Part shown: piece by piece, positions 63,770 to 64,000 of the stretch
How the letters are laid out: the number at the start of each line of letters is the position of its first letter
How positions within the stretch are numbered: position 1 is the stretch's first letter
Source: Caryophanales bacterium UBA4682
GTDB taxonomy: Bacteria > Bacillota_I > Bacilli_A > RFN20 > CAG-288
Direction of reading: 5' to 3'
NCBI GenBank assembly: GCA_002404995.1
Contig: DHKY01000001.1
Span: forward strand, 134,543 to 198,542
Length of the DNA stretch: 64,000 nucleotides
The notes under the pieces: model-generated
The model's input: only the letters and a program-made list of their open reading frames with translations
Databases searched by the model: none
Told to the model about the DNA's origin: nothing
Made by a program: the position numbers and the translations under genes

Positions 63770-63779
63770 TTTTTCTTGA
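62434..63779 (+). pseudogene. ltrA: Group II intron reverse transcriptase/maturase, frameshifted twice
   Basis: The reading begins with MRLIEEIASKDNLNQAF and a good AAGGAGG. The first frameshift is near 62625-62640: the sequence PKPNGGIRKLGIPTIVDRIV continues in another frame. The RT core is intact there, including DLDLEKFFDNV and the catalytic ARYADDCVIF. A second shift near 63345-63358 moves into the maturase domain (RIEKINQVLRGWINCYRKSS ... GLTFCRRGYQFIS). There is no HNH endonuclease. As sequenced no full-length protein can be made, so the intron could move or splice only with help in trans. Confidence 0.85.
63692..63725 (+). ncRNA. Group II intron domain V
   Basis: A 34-nt hairpin: ACCGCCGTATGCGG, loop AAGA, CCGCACGTACGGTGGT. 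The size, the two-base bulge on the 3' strand (CG in CACG) and the position ahead of a domain VI hairpin are diagnostic of the catalytic domain V. Confidence 0.88.
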
Positions 63780-63804
63780 CTACAATGTAGTTTACAATTA
63801 TAAT
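63776..63804 (+). promoter_or_regulatory. Promoter of the DUF6290-like gene
   Basis: -35 TTGACT (63776-63781), 17-nt spacer, -10 TATAAT (63799-63804), starting only a few bases after the intron's 3' end. Confidence 0.75.
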
Positions 63805-63827
63805 TGCATCAAAGGAGAAATATTGAA

Positions 63828-64000
63828 ATGGCTGTAGTGTCAGTTAGAACAAACGAAGAAGAGACAAAACTTTTTAAAAGTTATTCTGCCATTCACGGCA
63901 TCTCTATTTCGGAAGCATATAAACGTGCGCTGTTGGAAAAAATCGAGGATGAATTCGATGCGGCGGAAATGGCTGAAGAGGTTGAAAAATTCAACAAGAA
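63828..64000 (+). CDS. RelB/DUF6290-type antitoxin (partial, runs off right edge)
   Basis: 57 codons visible from the ATG at 63828, with AAAGGAG upstream. MAVVSVRTNEEETKLFKSYS followed by HGISISEAYKRALLEKIEDEFD is the ribbon-helix-helix N-terminus of DUF6290/RelB-like antitoxins. A RelE-type toxin gene is expected immediately beyond the edge. It would be the second toxin-antitoxin pair in this 2.5-kb stretch. Confidence 0.82.
   Translation, partial: MAVVSVRTNEEETKLFKSYSAIHGISISEAYKRALLEKIEDEFDAAEMAEEVEKFNK

Noticed and set aside
1..64000. CRISPR array or prophage
   Set aside because: No regularly spaced short repeats, cas genes, capsid, portal or integrase genes were seen anywhere in the window.

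Overview
The window reads as a chromosomal segment of a low-to-moderate GC Bacillota bacterium, most likely an anaerobic, host-associated member of the Erysipelotrichia/Mollicutes-related branch of the Bacilli. This placement is inferred. The supporting signs are an Rnf complex with a rubrerythrin, a RexAB-type AddAB nuclease, a long mycoplasma-like PotA, surface proteins with AWF-type signal sequences, heavy use of AGG for arginine, and an initiator tRNA that departs from the usual three G:C pairs. TGA is used as a stop and the only tRNA-Trp has anticodon CCA, so the standard code applies and this is not a Mycoplasma.

Layout. 1-2.8 kb (minus): the start of rnfC, preceded by a lipoprotein with two flavinylation motifs, then rubrerythrin. 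2.8-17 kb (plus): a heterodimeric ABC exporter, addB-addA, two tandem mgtE genes and an SRAP protein, facing a SpoU methyltransferase. 17.7-18.9 kb: the rpsF-ssb-rpsR operon with a structured leader. 19.3-23.3 kb: a UmuC-type polymerase with a YolD partner, a divergent 5-formyl-THF cyclo-ligase, a guanylate-kinase-like protein and a HAD phosphatase. 23.6-29.1 kb: potABCD with an extended PotA and a PotD anchored at its C-terminus, then tRNA-fMet. 29.2-34.7 kb: DegV, a CAT-fold acyltransferase, a FliB-like cysteine-cluster protein, and a TetR regulator next to oleate hydratase.

34.7-44.6 kb is a four-gene surface-protein locus on the minus strand. It holds a 1543-residue leucine-rich-repeat lipoprotein, a 1022-residue exported protein and two AWF-signal proteins. 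One of these is split by a G8 homopolymer and is a phase-variation candidate. 44.7-51.8 kb is housekeeping: an RsmF-like methyltransferase, pyrimidine-nucleoside phosphorylase, an ABC-F protein and TypA. 51.9-54.5 kb is a compact operon encoding a DUF1848 radical-SAM-like protein, a zinc-type macrodomain and a class M sirtuin. It looks like a reversible protein ADP-ribosylation module without the lipoyl-carrier genes described with SirTM elsewhere.

54.7-64 kb: a MacB-like ABC transporter, an NCS2 permease behind a leader that ends in an intrinsic terminator, an MreB homologue with altered nucleotide-site residues, YqeY, and tRNA-Trp. A perfect 40-bp repeat of the tRNA-Trp 3' end plus its terminator brackets a YefM/YoeB-type toxin-antitoxin pair. 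A group II intron with a frameshifted reverse transcriptase sits 3 nt after the second terminator copy, and a further antitoxin-like gene runs off the right edge. All sequence-family calls are from recognition of motifs by eye; no database search was run.
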